38,714 nt of DNA from a virus. Under the pieces are notes generated by a model. That model was not told the DNA's origin, searched no databases, and saw nothing but the letters and a program-made list of their open reading frames with translations. Position numbers and translations under genes: made by a program. The DNA lies in IMG/VR virus record IMGVR_UViG_3300030107_000879, positions 1 to 38,714 of that record; one strand, given 5' to 3'. Positions 33,201-38,714 of the stretch are shown here, piece after piece (the first letter of the stretch is position 1; each line of letters starts with the position of its first letter).

Positions 33201-34956
33201 GCAGAAGCTCCAGCTTGCAACGCAAGTGCCCTACGGCAGGCGCAATGAGGCTGGTGTTGTTACATTCAAGGTCAGGGGGAAGCCTGTCAGCTTCATGATA
33301 CATGACCCCTTGATCTATGAATCTATGCAGGCAATCGACAGCACAGGGGTCGAGGATTTTTCCCGCACCTATTTTGGTCCATTCTCTAACTTGTTAAGAG
33401 AAACAGTAACTCGCTCCCCCGGATTCATGCTTGCGAACATGTTCAGGGATAGTCTCTCGGCCTTTGTCACGTCCGGCTCCAACTTCATCCCACTGCTAGA
33501 CACTGTTCGCGGTGCCTTTGGTGACGTGAATCGGCTTGAGCGGACAGGTGTTGTTGGCGGCTACGACTTTTCTGTAGGCCAAAACATCTTCACTGGCGAG
33601 GCCAAGATAGACGAGCTGTTTGAGCAGGAGTTTGATCGAAGAAACAAAAATGGCCTACCTCTTAACATGTTTAAGAGTGCGTGGGACTTCTTGGGTCGGG
33701 CAACTACGCGATCTGATGCGGCCACAAGGCAGGCTGTATTTAACGATGTCTATAGCCGTACAGGGAACGAGGCTGAGGCGCATTTTCAGGCGCAGGAAGT
33801 ACTGAACTTCTCCAGACGGGGTAGCAACCCTGTTATGAGGGCAATAACGGCGGCGATACCGTTCCTGAACGCAAGGATACAGGGCTTAGATGTCCTCTAT
33901 AGGGGGGCTGTAGGCACAAACAACGCCAACACTGAACTTGGCCGTAGCAGGGCGGCGCTATCGTTTGCCCTGAGAGGGGCGCTTCTTGCCTCGGCAACGG
34001 CCTTGTATTGGACTTTGGTTAGCGACGAGGATGAGTACAAAGAAGCAAGCCCTGAAGAGCGAGACAATTACTGGTTGATCCCTCTTGACGGCATGGTTCT
34101 TAGACTGCCGATCCCGTTTGAGGTAGGTCTGCTATTCAAGACCATACCAGAGACCGTGTTAGACGTAACATACGGAGACAGAACGTCACGTCAGGCGTTT
34201 GAGACCATCAAGCGCGGCGTCACCTCGACTCTGGAGTTTGATCCTGTGTTTGGTATACAGGCGTTTGCCCCACTGCTGGAGGCGTCTGCTAATTACAACA
34301 GTTTCACAGGAAGGCCCGTGGTCCCGGTCTGGATGACAGGCAAGCTACCAGAGGAGCAGGCAACAGATTACACCTCCGAGCTTGGCCGGTTTATCGGAGA
34401 CGCGCTGGATGTCTCGCCGATGAAGGTAGACCACATAATGAAGGGCTATACCGGAACCATAGGAACGTACATTCTTGACTGGACCGACAGGGTCATCAGA
34501 GACCCAGACATGGCAGACAGCTTGAAGCAGTTGGGCGTCAACATATCATCGCCAGAGTTTCCGTCAGCCGCTGTATATGACTATCCAGTATTAAGGCGAT
34601 TTCTGCGCGGGCCAGAGGGCACCGGATTGAGAGATCAGTTCTATGACCTGTACAACGAGGTTCGTCAGACCTACAACACAATGAACGATTTGCGTGAAGC
34701 TGGTCGAAGAGAAGATCTGAATCGCCTTATATCGACGAGAGGCACACTCCTTGATGTCAAGAGCCCCGTTTACAGCCTGAAGAAACAGCTAGACAAGATC
34801 AGGAAGCGAAGGCAGGCAATACTGAGGTCAGATCTTGACCCAGATGTGAAGCGCGAGAAGACAGAAGAGCTGGATGAGTTTACCAACAAGCTGTTGGCTG
34901 TCGTTCCTGAGCTTGAGAGGGCGGCAGATAGGCCGGCCACGAGAATGTTTCAGTAG
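27268..34956 (+). CDS. Giant polyvalent virion protein (protease, ART-like, HhH-like, LPD38-like)
   Basis: A 2,562-residue protein, likely ejected with the DNA. Order of parts: two helical AG-xSxxQIxxYL repeats (1-50), a hydrophobic Gly/Ala region (about 128-215), a charged Pro/Ala linker (about 660-750), and a zinc-protease motif, H844-E-I-V-H848, with a downstream E-E-A-I-A-E (898-903). An ADP-ribosyltransferase-like segment starts at Y1045-Y-H-G-T. A helix-hairpin-helix-like motif, G1479-P-K-L-G-A-Y-T, has VDVWEAR at 1498-1504. The C-terminal 500 residues hold PFLNARIQGLDVLYRG (about 2198) and DVSPMKVDHIMKGYTG (about 2381), which I recognise as LPD38-type. The order matches phage polyvalent proteins that carry effector domains into the host. 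Catalysis is unproven. Confidence 0.85.
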   Translation: MSYDLGAARAAGLSDRQIIDYLSESRDYDVSGALQAGLSESQIAEYMSGMDIDDTSFLGSVSEAVRRIPGGLARGITSTFTGAGQLIPGLDDDKLVETQRSIDESIRETLGYDPDYDDSNIAAIGEAVGQIGSFMLPGLGMAKLATVGRGAQTALGAGIGSAQGLALGAEERQQAMDRGVDISEVQKNLSKASDVAIGALEVAGVPLKILRGLPKRWEDTPEGGVLMRRLRSAVAGGFREGTQEAISGIARDISASSIYDPDRPIGDSVVDDFAVGAGAGGIFDFAFSLATGKYKRRAPDDPPEIQEPTPEEAEAERAARVREDEKAEAFKDQEIEAARATERVQGDLVGPPTAEVAEQGMVIPGRSEQLRENFQYGRDLDQPEYGLNIEESTAERIANRIATRLGSNMPLGVKFDPKKDRITADGVEYGPVIKDEQKRQEVANRLTSRSQRQIPIVEGITPLAESYNVNAVELKREAQGLMLEADQLDKQIDVEQKELNEASRRRFSTPVTVEDDLLTAVAKLGGIDTELARQDGIESSRNPKPFRGKNRVIKNNGLSFDDMGELLADNGFYALRPTANQVLEDIDNALNKFDENALYDGEGKFQPSPDALTFLGGSKGAEIQDKKRNLLEKEQRLDQISYTLKELDNRDPSTVSSEIEAAQLEEFQRLADETAASQPPLEAVEPVDARDRDTAQAAAEAERDLPPTEPVAAQDAPPRDIPAQEAQPDPAAPQAIVPYDPNDTDIARNLRQALERFGVADQFTARLVDQVGKATYDADGNVVVAPDPNALEEQARAEEEGRPYVVEGNFSPLTRLIQVSLDAVRPKVEAGMTYDQAVADILNHEIVHALRRLDLFTAKEFSLLERVSRKYIKPDSGVTYANWASSTYADGTPVEIQEEAIAEMIRDALTRGVVIDGRQTKPTGKIRQMINKIVELFKQLAGFSQNQDINSFSELVESIKSGDVGRRERGVVRTQMAVEREAGAIPERGVTSEILGFQYQRPQGVGDTSRRPVPETGDQPIVDEAMMSRRLVRAEEQGFDTNTIYYHGTSSPDIRRFRTEIPQAKGVIAGHFTTDPEFANSFVPLIAREGEAQVIYPAFLRVSNTFDPRNEQMRALVSGEIDKGRGGEGHRFIVDHSLRTSKLDLEESDAIGFADSAVEEAKAAISVSPNKTSFEELEIMSPFIRAAGFDSYLDFEGGARGVTGIAVFDPADIKGVFADFDPSGVPEGMRYEDDIMYSRRATGTPITNAVARAKKKHEGLRFSTEDEFFGKVWPSLMADVGGTVPVNKLRVGAKRAVRDLKEWVKNNPKYNDYYNEDMKATRASLEAEYGKMSDTDFALYMFLNGITSPGTKLASNVGDAVKAFDLYRRDGNFDSIKMGLSDKGNVVMVDAPISISGLTASSKARTMKALDKIIRERGGVKQALDHLFEPVTMKELESFKKGLGYSGVAKKGDIRGLVEDATGQKPDKNQLIPRMFFLGPKLGAYTLNLMGDSRYQTVDVWEARFIRSYFDNMYDTNTGITMTADEGRLFRDFSKVFSEEFEKVSGFKADPATLQAMRWFYMINAAKEAGYSGASTNETISELTEKQIQNTRGSRYAGRSSGDATVPVRDEATREGQERIEDAPLASRRKIDPAKVEKAVAETAAEAEAARYNVPLYSTKASPDAQYIARNPESAIITDDVLEARQPKYSNTANRVINSLTADRPQAADPMQEFMEATGEDSTIDYQLTRAKQAAVNRYARLEKLHKRYFKDYLADTSAIASVLFADRSRGVTASAIKDGVPQYKQGFTKVVDFTHKGKKYRGLIDILGILRTKEHGDLSRLAQSYAIAMRGRRLNDEGKPTPVSKKDIDDVKAAVAEYTDVNGNNPIIEWYDAWQAYNNKVIQFLQDTGVLSEETAVSWREASDYIPFYRALDKTAKVGSVTHGVFGDLTKLGSFRAYKGSDKAINVPLVEAIVKNTSAAIDMGMRNVAQQRIARDMQKLQLATQVPYGRRNEAGVVTFKVRGKPVSFMIHDPLIYESMQAIDSTGVEDFSRTYFGPFSNLLRETVTRSPGFMLANMFRDSLSAFVTSGSNFIPLLDTVRGAFGDVNRLERTGVVGGYDFSVGQNIFTGEAKIDELFEQEFDRRNKNGLPLNMFKSAWDFLGRATTRSDAATRQAVFNDVYSRTGNEAEAHFQAQEVLNFSRRGSNPVMRAITAAIPFLNARIQGLDVLYRGAVGTNNANTELGRSRAALSFALRGALLASATALYWTLVSDEDEYKEASPEERDNYWLIPLDGMVLRLPIPFEVGLLFKTIPETVLDVTYGDRTSRQAFETIKRGVTSTLEFDPVFGIQAFAPLLEASANYNSFTGRPVVPVWMTGKLPEEQATDYTSELGRFIGDALDVSPMKVDHIMKGYTGTIGTYILDWTDRVIRDPDMADSLKQLGVNISSPEFPSAAVYDYPVLRRFLRGPEGTGLRDQFYDLYNEVRQTYNTMNDLREAGRREDLNRLISTRGTLLDVKSPVYSLKKQLDKIRKRRQAILRSDLDPDVKREKTEELDEFTNKLLAVVPELERAADRPATRMFQ

Positions 34957-35124
34957 CTAGTTTGCTGGCCAAAACACCGCAACAAGAGACATCGCCGCAA
35001 CAATAAGAAGGGGCAAGACATATTCTGACGTTGTCAGATCCTTGACGATCTCTTGTTTGCAGTCATCGCACAGAGCATTGCTGATCGGTACTCCTGACTT
35101 GTTACACCTATAACAGTGCCTCAC
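34957..35124 (-). CDS. 55-aa Cys4 zinc-ribbon-like membrane protein
   Basis: A small gene found by reading the gap. GTG at 35124 overlaps the stop of the upstream nuclease-like gene (GTGA), and the TAG lies at 34957-34959, touching the stop of the giant plus-strand gene. The peptide has two Cys pairs (C4-x2-C7 and C19-x2-C22), which suggest a zinc ribbon. A membrane segment follows at about 35-52 (EYVLPLLIVAAMSLVAVFW). It is the last gene of the minus-strand operon. The function is unknown; a membrane-tethered regulator is possible. Confidence 0.72.
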   Translation of the reverse strand: MRHCYRCNKSGVPISNALCDDCKQEIVKDLTTSEYVLPLLIVAAMSLVAVFWPAN

Positions 35125-35636
35125 GCATACCCCTCAATTTTTTCCCAGAGCACATCTATTGGCATCATGTCGGAGTATTTCATTTTTCCGGCGTCTGCCT
35201 CTTCTATGTACCCGTCTTCGTCCTTGTCCCCAGCTTGCACTGCTCGTGCATTTCTCCAGAACCAAGCCTTAGAACACCAAGAAATTAACTCTACGCGATT
35301 AGCGTCCCGCTCATTCATGCTGGCAAACACATAAATATCAACGTCGTAGTTTTTCTGGTTCAACGTGACGTGGGCGTCATAGTATGGCTTGGCCCTCACT
35401 GTGCGGAGTTTTGTTTTCACGTCCACACTGACTGACTTTTCTTGTGTTAGGTGAATTTCAAAGTCAACGGGTCCGGCATGTGCTCCAATCCACGAAAAGC
35501 TAGGGGAGTGCAAACAAAGCAGTCTGGCGAACTCAGCCTCACCCAGTCGCCCAGCAACCTGTCCCTCGCCGTTTTCGCATATTGTGTGGCGATTGAACCG
35601 CTCCCCAGTGTAAAAGTTATTGGTCATCGGCCTCAT
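35121..35636 (-). CDS. PD-(D/E)XK nuclease-like protein
   Basis: A 171-residue protein with the core of a PD-(D/E)XK nuclease: G32-E-A-E35-F helix, P56-V-D58 strand, D72-V-K74 strand (SVSVDVKTK) and a following YDAHVTLNQKNYDVDIYVFA segment with helix and strand. The acidic C-terminus includes DEDGYIEEADAG. Such enzymes cut or resolve DNA, for example as Holliday-junction resolvases or endonucleases in recombination. Neighbouring genes are recombination-type, which agrees. Either ATG 35636 or in-frame ATG 35627 could be the start; GGAGGT fits both poorly to moderately. The substrate is unknown. Confidence 0.68.
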   Translation of the reverse strand: MRPMTNNFYTGERFNRHTICENGEGQVAGRLGEAEFARLLCLHSPSFSWIGAHAGPVDFEIHLTQEKSVSVDVKTKLRTVRAKPYYDAHVTLNQKNYDVDIYVFASMNERDANRVELISWCSKAWFWRNARAVQAGDKDEDGYIEEADAGKMKYSDMMPIDVLWEKIEGYA

Positions 35637-35850
35637 CCACCTCCAGCGCCTCTTTTGCCTTTTCTAGCCGCGCCATTGCGTCTTTGAGAGTGCTCAGTGT
35701 TTCGGCGTTGGCGCCCGTCATGGACGCAATCTGATCCAGTATCGACTCAATCTCTTCGATCCTATCCAGAATGTCTTGGGTAAAATTATTCATCGCCGTG
35801 AGCGCGTCGGCGTAAGCCTCACCCTCCAGCTCCACCTTTATTTTTGTCAT
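35617..35850 (-). CDS. 77-aa coiled-coil protein
   Basis: ATG at 35850 is preferred: AGAGGAC precedes it, and it overlaps the previous stop as ATGA. The longer frame starting at 35904 runs into the upstream gene. The protein begins TKIKVELEGEAYADALTAMN and continues as a long heptad helix (DRIEEIESILDQIASM, then LKDAMARLEKAKEALEVDEA). No other motif is visible. It may be an oligomerising partner for the recombination proteins next to it; this is an inference. Confidence 0.68.
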   Translation of the reverse strand: MTKIKVELEGEAYADALTAMNNFTQDILDRIEEIESILDQIASMTGANAETLSTLKDAMARLEKAKEALEVDEADDQ

Positions 35851-36269
35851 GCTCTGTCCTCTGCTGGCGGTATGTAGTAGTCCATTTGTGCGGCGACCCG
35901 ACACAGCGTTTCTATTAGCTCTGAATAGTCACCTCTAGTGGCGTCACTGCTACGCTTGGCTGGTCTTCGCTTGACGCCGAACTTCGTTTCGCACTCTTCG
36001 GAACCGTAACACTGGCACAGCATTTCGTCGTGCATCTCATCAGGTGTCATGCCACAGTATTTGGCGAACATGGCGCAATGCTTGCGGTAGTAATTCTCTT
36101 GAGGCCGCGTCCTTTTCGTCTTGAGCGGCTTGACCTCTATCGTGATGCCGTGCCTTGAAGACCTGTTCATCTCTGCAAGATCGGCTGTCTTGTCAGGAAA
36201 CACGGAAGATAAGAACTTCAAGACATTGATAATCCTGAGAGAATTAGATCTCGATATGTGCAACTGCAT
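35847..36269 (-). CDS. Possible NinB/recombination-mediator-like protein
   Basis: A 140-residue protein. ATG at 36269 (GGAG seven bases upstream) is chosen over a far longer frame reaching 36404, whose first part is a shadow. A basic strand, ITIEVKPLKTKRTRPQENYY (42-61), is followed by a helix with CAMFAKYCGMTPDEMHDEML (65-84), then RRPAKRSS and a C-terminal helix, SELIETLCRVAAQMDYYIPP. The R-x-RPQENYY and GMTPDEMHDEML pattern recalls lambda NinB-type or other phage recombination proteins, but I am not certain. It overlaps both neighbours. Confidence 0.58.
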   Translation of the reverse strand: MQLHISRSNSLRIINVLKFLSSVFPDKTADLAEMNRSSRHGITIEVKPLKTKRTRPQENYYRKHCAMFAKYCGMTPDEMHDEMLCQCYGSEECETKFGVKRRPAKRSSDATRGDYSELIETLCRVAAQMDYYIPPAEDRA

Positions 36270-36465
36270 CCTTCGGCTCCTTTTTCTGGAACGGTCTGAA
36301 CTCGTACAGCGGACACTTGTATGAGGTGCAATTACGGACCATCGCCTTGAACCCCGGCTCCATATGGTCATCTGTGCAACCCATACAGTGAGCGCACATT
36401 GCATCTATTGCCTTTTTTCTGGTTGGGTGAGCCCTAAGTCTCACTATCGGATTGTGCTCCGGCAT
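36244..36465 (-). CDS. Small Cys-rich zinc-binding-like protein
   Basis: A 73-residue protein with a good ribosome site (AAAGGAG). It has C24-x2-C27-x2-C30 and C46-x4-C51 in a pattern (KKAIDAMCAHCMGC, then VRNCTSYKCPLYEFRPF) typical of a small phage family that I know only as uncharacterised. It probably binds zinc. It lies between a YbcO-like gene and a possible recombination gene and overlaps both. The function is unknown. Confidence 0.75.
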   Translation of the reverse strand: MPEHNPIVRLRAHPTRKKAIDAMCAHCMGCTDDHMEPGFKAMVRNCTSYKCPLYEFRPFQKKEPKDAVAHIEI

Positions 36466-36781
36466 TTTTGTCTCCTTTGATTGTGATGACGCCTTGGTCT
36501 ATCCGCCTAATTAGCGTCTGAATTATCAAGAATAAGAACTGCTCGCTTTGGTCAATCTTCTTGGTGAAGGTGCCACGGTCAGCCGCCACGTCGAATTTGT
36601 AGTGGCAACGCTGACAAAGGTCTGCGATACAGAGGTCATGCGGCTTGTGGCCCGTGCCCTTCCCGAACCTGTGGCTACGAAGCCCCGTGTAGTGAGCCGC
36701 GACTACGGTGCCATCCTTGGCCCCGCAGTTGACGCACACTTGATCCTTGGCCGCGTCGAGCAGTTTCTTAGACCTAATCAA
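36434..36781 (-). CDS. YbcO/DUF1364-like putative nuclease
   Basis: A 115-residue protein with C16-x2-C19, then TVVAAHYTGLRSHRFGKGTG, KPHDL and C56-x2-C59-H60. This Cys/His order and the AH-x-x-G...GxKPxDL motif resemble YbcO (DUF1364) and HNH-type proteins, small lambda-like phage nucleases in recombination operons. The C-terminal half is helical, with a short disordered tail. The only sensible start is TTG at 36781, overlapping the previous stop as TTGA, so translation probably relies on coupling. Confidence 0.7.
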   Translation of the reverse strand: MIRSKKLLDAAKDQVCVNCGAKDGTVVAAHYTGLRSHRFGKGTGHKPHDLCIADLCQRCHYKFDVAADRGTFTKKIDQSEQFLFLIIQTLIRRIDQGVITIKGDKNAGAQSDSET

Positions 36782-37095
36782 AACGGAATATCATCCTCGT
36801 CCATCAAGATCGGTTGCGGCTCAGGCGGGGGAGGTGGTGGTGGCGGGGCCGCTTGCTCTTCAGGATCGTAGTAGACCTCGCCAGTAACATATTGATATGG
36901 CTGGCCCGTATCCTGAGCCTTCCGATCCCATGCCGCGAGCTTCAGCTTGGGGGTCTTCCCCGCCTTGGCCATTGCTATCAACCCCCTGATCTGCGCGCTT
37001 GTCAGCTCGACAGATCCAGTTTTGTCTGGGTGATTGGACTTGGCTTTTTCTTGATTTGGCCAGAGACCGCCCTCACTCTTGTGATACTTGCTCAT
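36778..37095 (-). CDS. Probable ssDNA-binding protein with SSB-type tail
   Basis: A 105-residue protein. Residues 1-80 form a compact basic part (SKYHKSEGGLWPNQEKAKSN, then TPKLKLAAWDRKAQDTGQPY). A Pro-rich linker with eight consecutive prolines and the acidic end DEDDIPF follow. That end matches the C-terminal tip by which bacterial SSB recruits repair proteins. It lies directly after the ERF gene. The OB fold itself cannot be proven by eye; it may be a divergent SSB or an SSB-mimicking adaptor. A strong GGAGGG ribosome site precedes the ATG. Confidence 0.7.
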   Translation of the reverse strand: MSKYHKSEGGLWPNQEKAKSNHPDKTGSVELTSAQIRGLIAMAKAGKTPKLKLAAWDRKAQDTGQPYQYVTGEVYYDPEEQAAPPPPPPPPEPQPILMDEDDIPF

Positions 37096-37804
37096 GGTTG
37101 CCCTCCTTCAGGTGCTTACGCATTTGCGAAAAATACAGCTTCAATTCTTGGTACTGGTCTGGATACTCGCTGTCCAGCATATCGATGACCTGCTTATTCT
37201 CTTTCCAGAATAAAATAAGGTCGTTTTCGGTGCCGGAAGCGAACGTATCGACAGTGCTCTTCATGACCCGCACCACCTCAATCGCCTCGTCCTCATCAGC
37301 AATGGTGTCTGGCGCGGAGTCCTTTTTAGCCTCCGCAATCGGCGTCACCTTCTTGGCCGGCGCCTTCTTTGCTGGCGGCTTGGTCTTGTCCTTGTCTTTG
37401 AACTGGTCTTCGACTGAGTTGGCATCGTCATCCTCATCAGACTCAATACCAAAGGCGCTACAAATCCCATATCGCTTGGCGTAGGTGCACGCGGCGCCCA
37501 CACCCTGTGGTGTGAACTTGTCAATGAGAACAGCCGGTCCATCCAGCGTCAGGTGTTCGCCGGACTGGTGGATGATTGTCGTCTGTGCCATGACAGACTT
37601 CTCTTCGTTGACAATGTTTTGTACGAACGTGAGGCCGTGCTCACTTAGCGGCCCTCTAACGTGTTGAATCAAATCCTCCAGCTTGCAGTAGTAACTCCCC
37701 CACTGCGGATTTTTCGACTTTTTCTCTGGGTTGCTGAGTACGCCTCTTAGCTTGACAAGGGCGCCGTACAGCGTCTCAGAGGAGGTATCCTTTTTTGTAG
37801 ACAT
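37073..37804 (-). CDS. erf: ERF-family single-strand annealing recombinase
   Basis: A 243-residue protein. The ERF core is visible in residues 8-130: LYGALVKLRGVL, KKSKNPQWGSYYCKLEDLIQ (28-47), PLSEHGLTFVQNIV, and TPQGVGAACTYAKRYGICSA (98-117) with FGIESDEDDDAN. A Lys/Ala/Pro linker (about 135-165) separates it from a helical C-terminus. ERF proteins anneal complementary single strands in phage recombination and genome circularisation. The ATG has AGGAG upstream. It overlaps the following SSB-like gene by 23 bases, consistent with a coupled pair. Confidence 0.88.
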   Translation of the reverse strand: MSTKKDTSSETLYGALVKLRGVLSNPEKKSKNPQWGSYYCKLEDLIQHVRGPLSEHGLTFVQNIVNEEKSVMAQTTIIHQSGEHLTLDGPAVLIDKFTPQGVGAACTYAKRYGICSAFGIESDEDDDANSVEDQFKDKDKTKPPAKKAPAKKVTPIAEAKKDSAPDTIADEDEAIEVVRVMKSTVDTFASGTENDLILFWKENKQVIDMLDSEYPDQYQELKLYFSQMRKHLKEGNHEQVSQE

Positions 37805-38006
37805 CGCTTACTCCTAGTGCTTTCCAAACTTCTGTTGGTTTCATTTTGTAGAACTCGGCTGTACTCATGTCGCCGATGTGTTTGTCGGCCAAGTAAAATG
37901 AGAGCCGATTGCCATTTACGGTGATGTGCAGTTTTGGCGTAGAAGCCTGCATCATGCCCACCACCTTGTGGTAGAACTCAGGGTCTGTGCCCAGCGGATC
38001 ATCCAT
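37776..38006 (-). CDS. 76-aa protein of unknown function
   Basis: A 76-residue protein with a good AGGAG ribosome site. The motif STPKLHITVNGNRLSFYLAD (22-41) looks like a beta hairpin, followed by a helix (STAEFYKMKPTEVWKALGVS). It has no cysteines or membrane segment. It is first of the tightly linked recombination genes and overlaps ERF by 29 bases. The function is not recognised. Confidence 0.65.
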   Translation of the reverse strand: MDDPLGTDPEFYHKVVGMMQASTPKLHITVNGNRLSFYLADKHIGDMSTAEFYKMKPTEVWKALGVSDVYKKGYLL

Positions 38007-38015
38007 TGCTTGCTC

Positions 38016-38387
38016 CTAGTGGGTGACTCTGTGGCGCCGTGACCTTGTGCGCTTCCGCTCGGACTTGGGCCTTTTGTCATTGATGATGCCCTCAAATGTC
38101 CGTATGAAGTCGAACGGTATACCGCACCAAGCACCGACGACCGGAAACACAACAATCATCGTGTCTGGGTCAATGTCGTAGTCGGACGCAATGAGTGCGG
38201 CCCCATCATCGCCATCAGTGACAAGCATTCGGGTCTCGCCTTCTGGCGATTCGCTGATCCAGCATTTCGGCCTGAAGTCTTTGATTCCGTTCCAGAACTC
38301 GTCGTGTTCTATGCCAAAGTTGTCCAAAAGGCTTTTGATCTCCTCTTGTCCCCACTCAGGCGCTGTTGCGTGCTCTTCCATCTCCAT
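38016..38387 (-). CDS. 123-aa protein of unknown function
   Basis: A 123-residue protein, acidic in the first 100 residues and very basic at the end (RPKSERKRTRSRRHRVTH). The ATG at 38387 overlaps the previous stop and has GGAGG upstream; an in-frame ATG lies two codons later. The middle shows MLVTDGDDGAALIASDYDID and VVFPVVGAWCGIPFDFIR. No family is recognised. Confidence 0.65.
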   Translation of the reverse strand: MEMEEHATAPEWGQEEIKSLLDNFGIEHDEFWNGIKDFRPKCWISESPEGETRMLVTDGDDGAALIASDYDIDPDTMIVVFPVVGAWCGIPFDFIRTFEGIINDKRPKSERKRTRSRRHRVTH

Positions 38388-38714
38388 TATCCACCTCCAT
38401 GCTGATCACAAAATTGAGCGACACGGCACCAGTTGTCTTCGCAACGTGTGTTTTTGCCGACGCGCTCCTCAACGCTTAGATTTGTTACTGATTGCTGTGC
38501 GATGTAGTCCTCAGCAGATTGCTGGTCAGAGAAAACACGCTTGGCACGTTTCTGGCCCTTGGCCATCACCGCGAATGTGCTGTCTTTTTTCCAACGCTCC
38601 TGATCAGTGCAAAATGGCAACTCACCCCCAGTTAAACGCTCAAACTCAGCGTGCTGGTGGAGGCGAACGCGATCTCGCACATACTCATCCCTGACTTGTT
38701 GAGACCAAAGAGGA
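38387..38714 (-). CDS. Partial unknown gene running off the right edge
   Basis: This minus-strand frame is open to the window end, so the true start may lie outside. A GTG at 38680 could start a 97-residue form, but the codons upstream (encoding PLWSQQVRDEYVRD) continue the same style. Visible residues include RLHQHAEFERLTGGELPFCT and a C-terminal Cys-rich portion (CEDNWCRVAQFC) that may bind metal. Its stop overlaps the next start. The function is not recognised. Confidence 0.6.
   Translation of the reverse strand, partial: PLWSQQVRDEYVRDRVRLHQHAEFERLTGGELPFCTDQERWKKDSTFAVMAKGQKRAKRVFSDQQSAEDYIAQQSVTNLSVEERVGKNTRCEDNWCRVAQFCDQHGGG

Noticed and set aside
36548-37484. Plus-strand frames of 107-161 aa on the right arm
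   Set aside because: They are antisense to the SSB-like, YbcO-like and ERF genes, which have clear motifs and ribosome sites on the minus strand.
1-38714. tRNA genes, integrase, attachment sites, terminase and DNA polymerase
   Set aside because: I looked for them in the translated products and intergenic gaps and saw none; the gaps are too short for tRNAs apart from 7634-7717, which has only the hairpins.

Overview
The window looks like part of the genome of an uncultured tailed phage with a short-tail (podovirus-like) plan, probably infecting a Gram-negative, likely marine, bacterium. The reasons are a P22-like portal, a scaffold plus major capsid block, connector/adaptor genes, a large P22 gp10/nozzle-like protein in place of a tape measure, and four big internal 'ejection' proteins ending in a 2,562-residue polyvalent protein. 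Almost the whole 38.7 kb is coding, genes overlap by 1-26 bases, and no rRNA, tRNA, integrase or CRISPR is visible. Neither terminase nor DNA polymerase is in the window, so it is probably a genome fragment.

Layout. (a) 1-7633 (+): an unknown gene, two small basic proteins, portal, a 66-aa gene, a GroES-like co-chaperonin, scaffold, a small head gene, a putative decoration protein and the major capsid protein. A strong TTCG-tetraloop terminator and a parS-like palindrome follow. (b) 7718-12050 (+): two head-surface candidates, five very small lysine/arginine/glycine-rich proteins packed with 1-11 base overlaps, then adaptor/connector genes. (c) 12050-15549 (+): a repeat-built protein, a tail fibre with an AT-richer tip, a chimeric ORF carrying the end of an S74-type intramolecular chaperone, and small fibre-associated genes. 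(d) 15549-17843 (+): a lysis/envelope cassette with a membrane protein, a Sec-secreted protein, a strongly cationic 59-aa peptide, coiled-coil plus transmembrane proteins, a 3-TM holin and an M15 peptidase endolysin. (e) 17856-34956 (+): tail nozzle-like protein, two small genes and the ejection module: a 1,201-aa protein with eight EF-hand-like loops, a GNAT-like protein, 388-aa and 608-aa internal proteins, and the polyvalent protein with HEIVH protease, ADP-ribosyltransferase-like, HhH-glycosylase-like and LPD38-like segments. (f) 38714-34957 (-): a DNA recombination/processing operon read in the opposite direction: three unknown genes, ERF annealing protein, a protein with an SSB-type DEDDIPF tail, a YbcO/DUF1364-like protein, a Cys-rich protein, a possible NinB-like protein, a coiled-coil protein, a PD-(D/E)XK nuclease-like protein and a previously uncalled Cys4 membrane protein.

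The plus-strand genes build the particle, pack it for ejection and lyse the cell; the minus-strand genes look like early recombination functions. The two transcription units meet tail to tail with their stop codons touching (TAG|CTA at 34954-34959). Promoters for both units are likely outside the window. Four genes shorter than 60 codons were recovered by reading the sequence directly: 8889-9017, 9535-9660, 15394-15549 and 34957-35124. The 59-aa cationic peptide at 16449-16628 was recovered by trimming a longer open frame. All functional names come from recognising motifs and gene order by eye; no database search was run.
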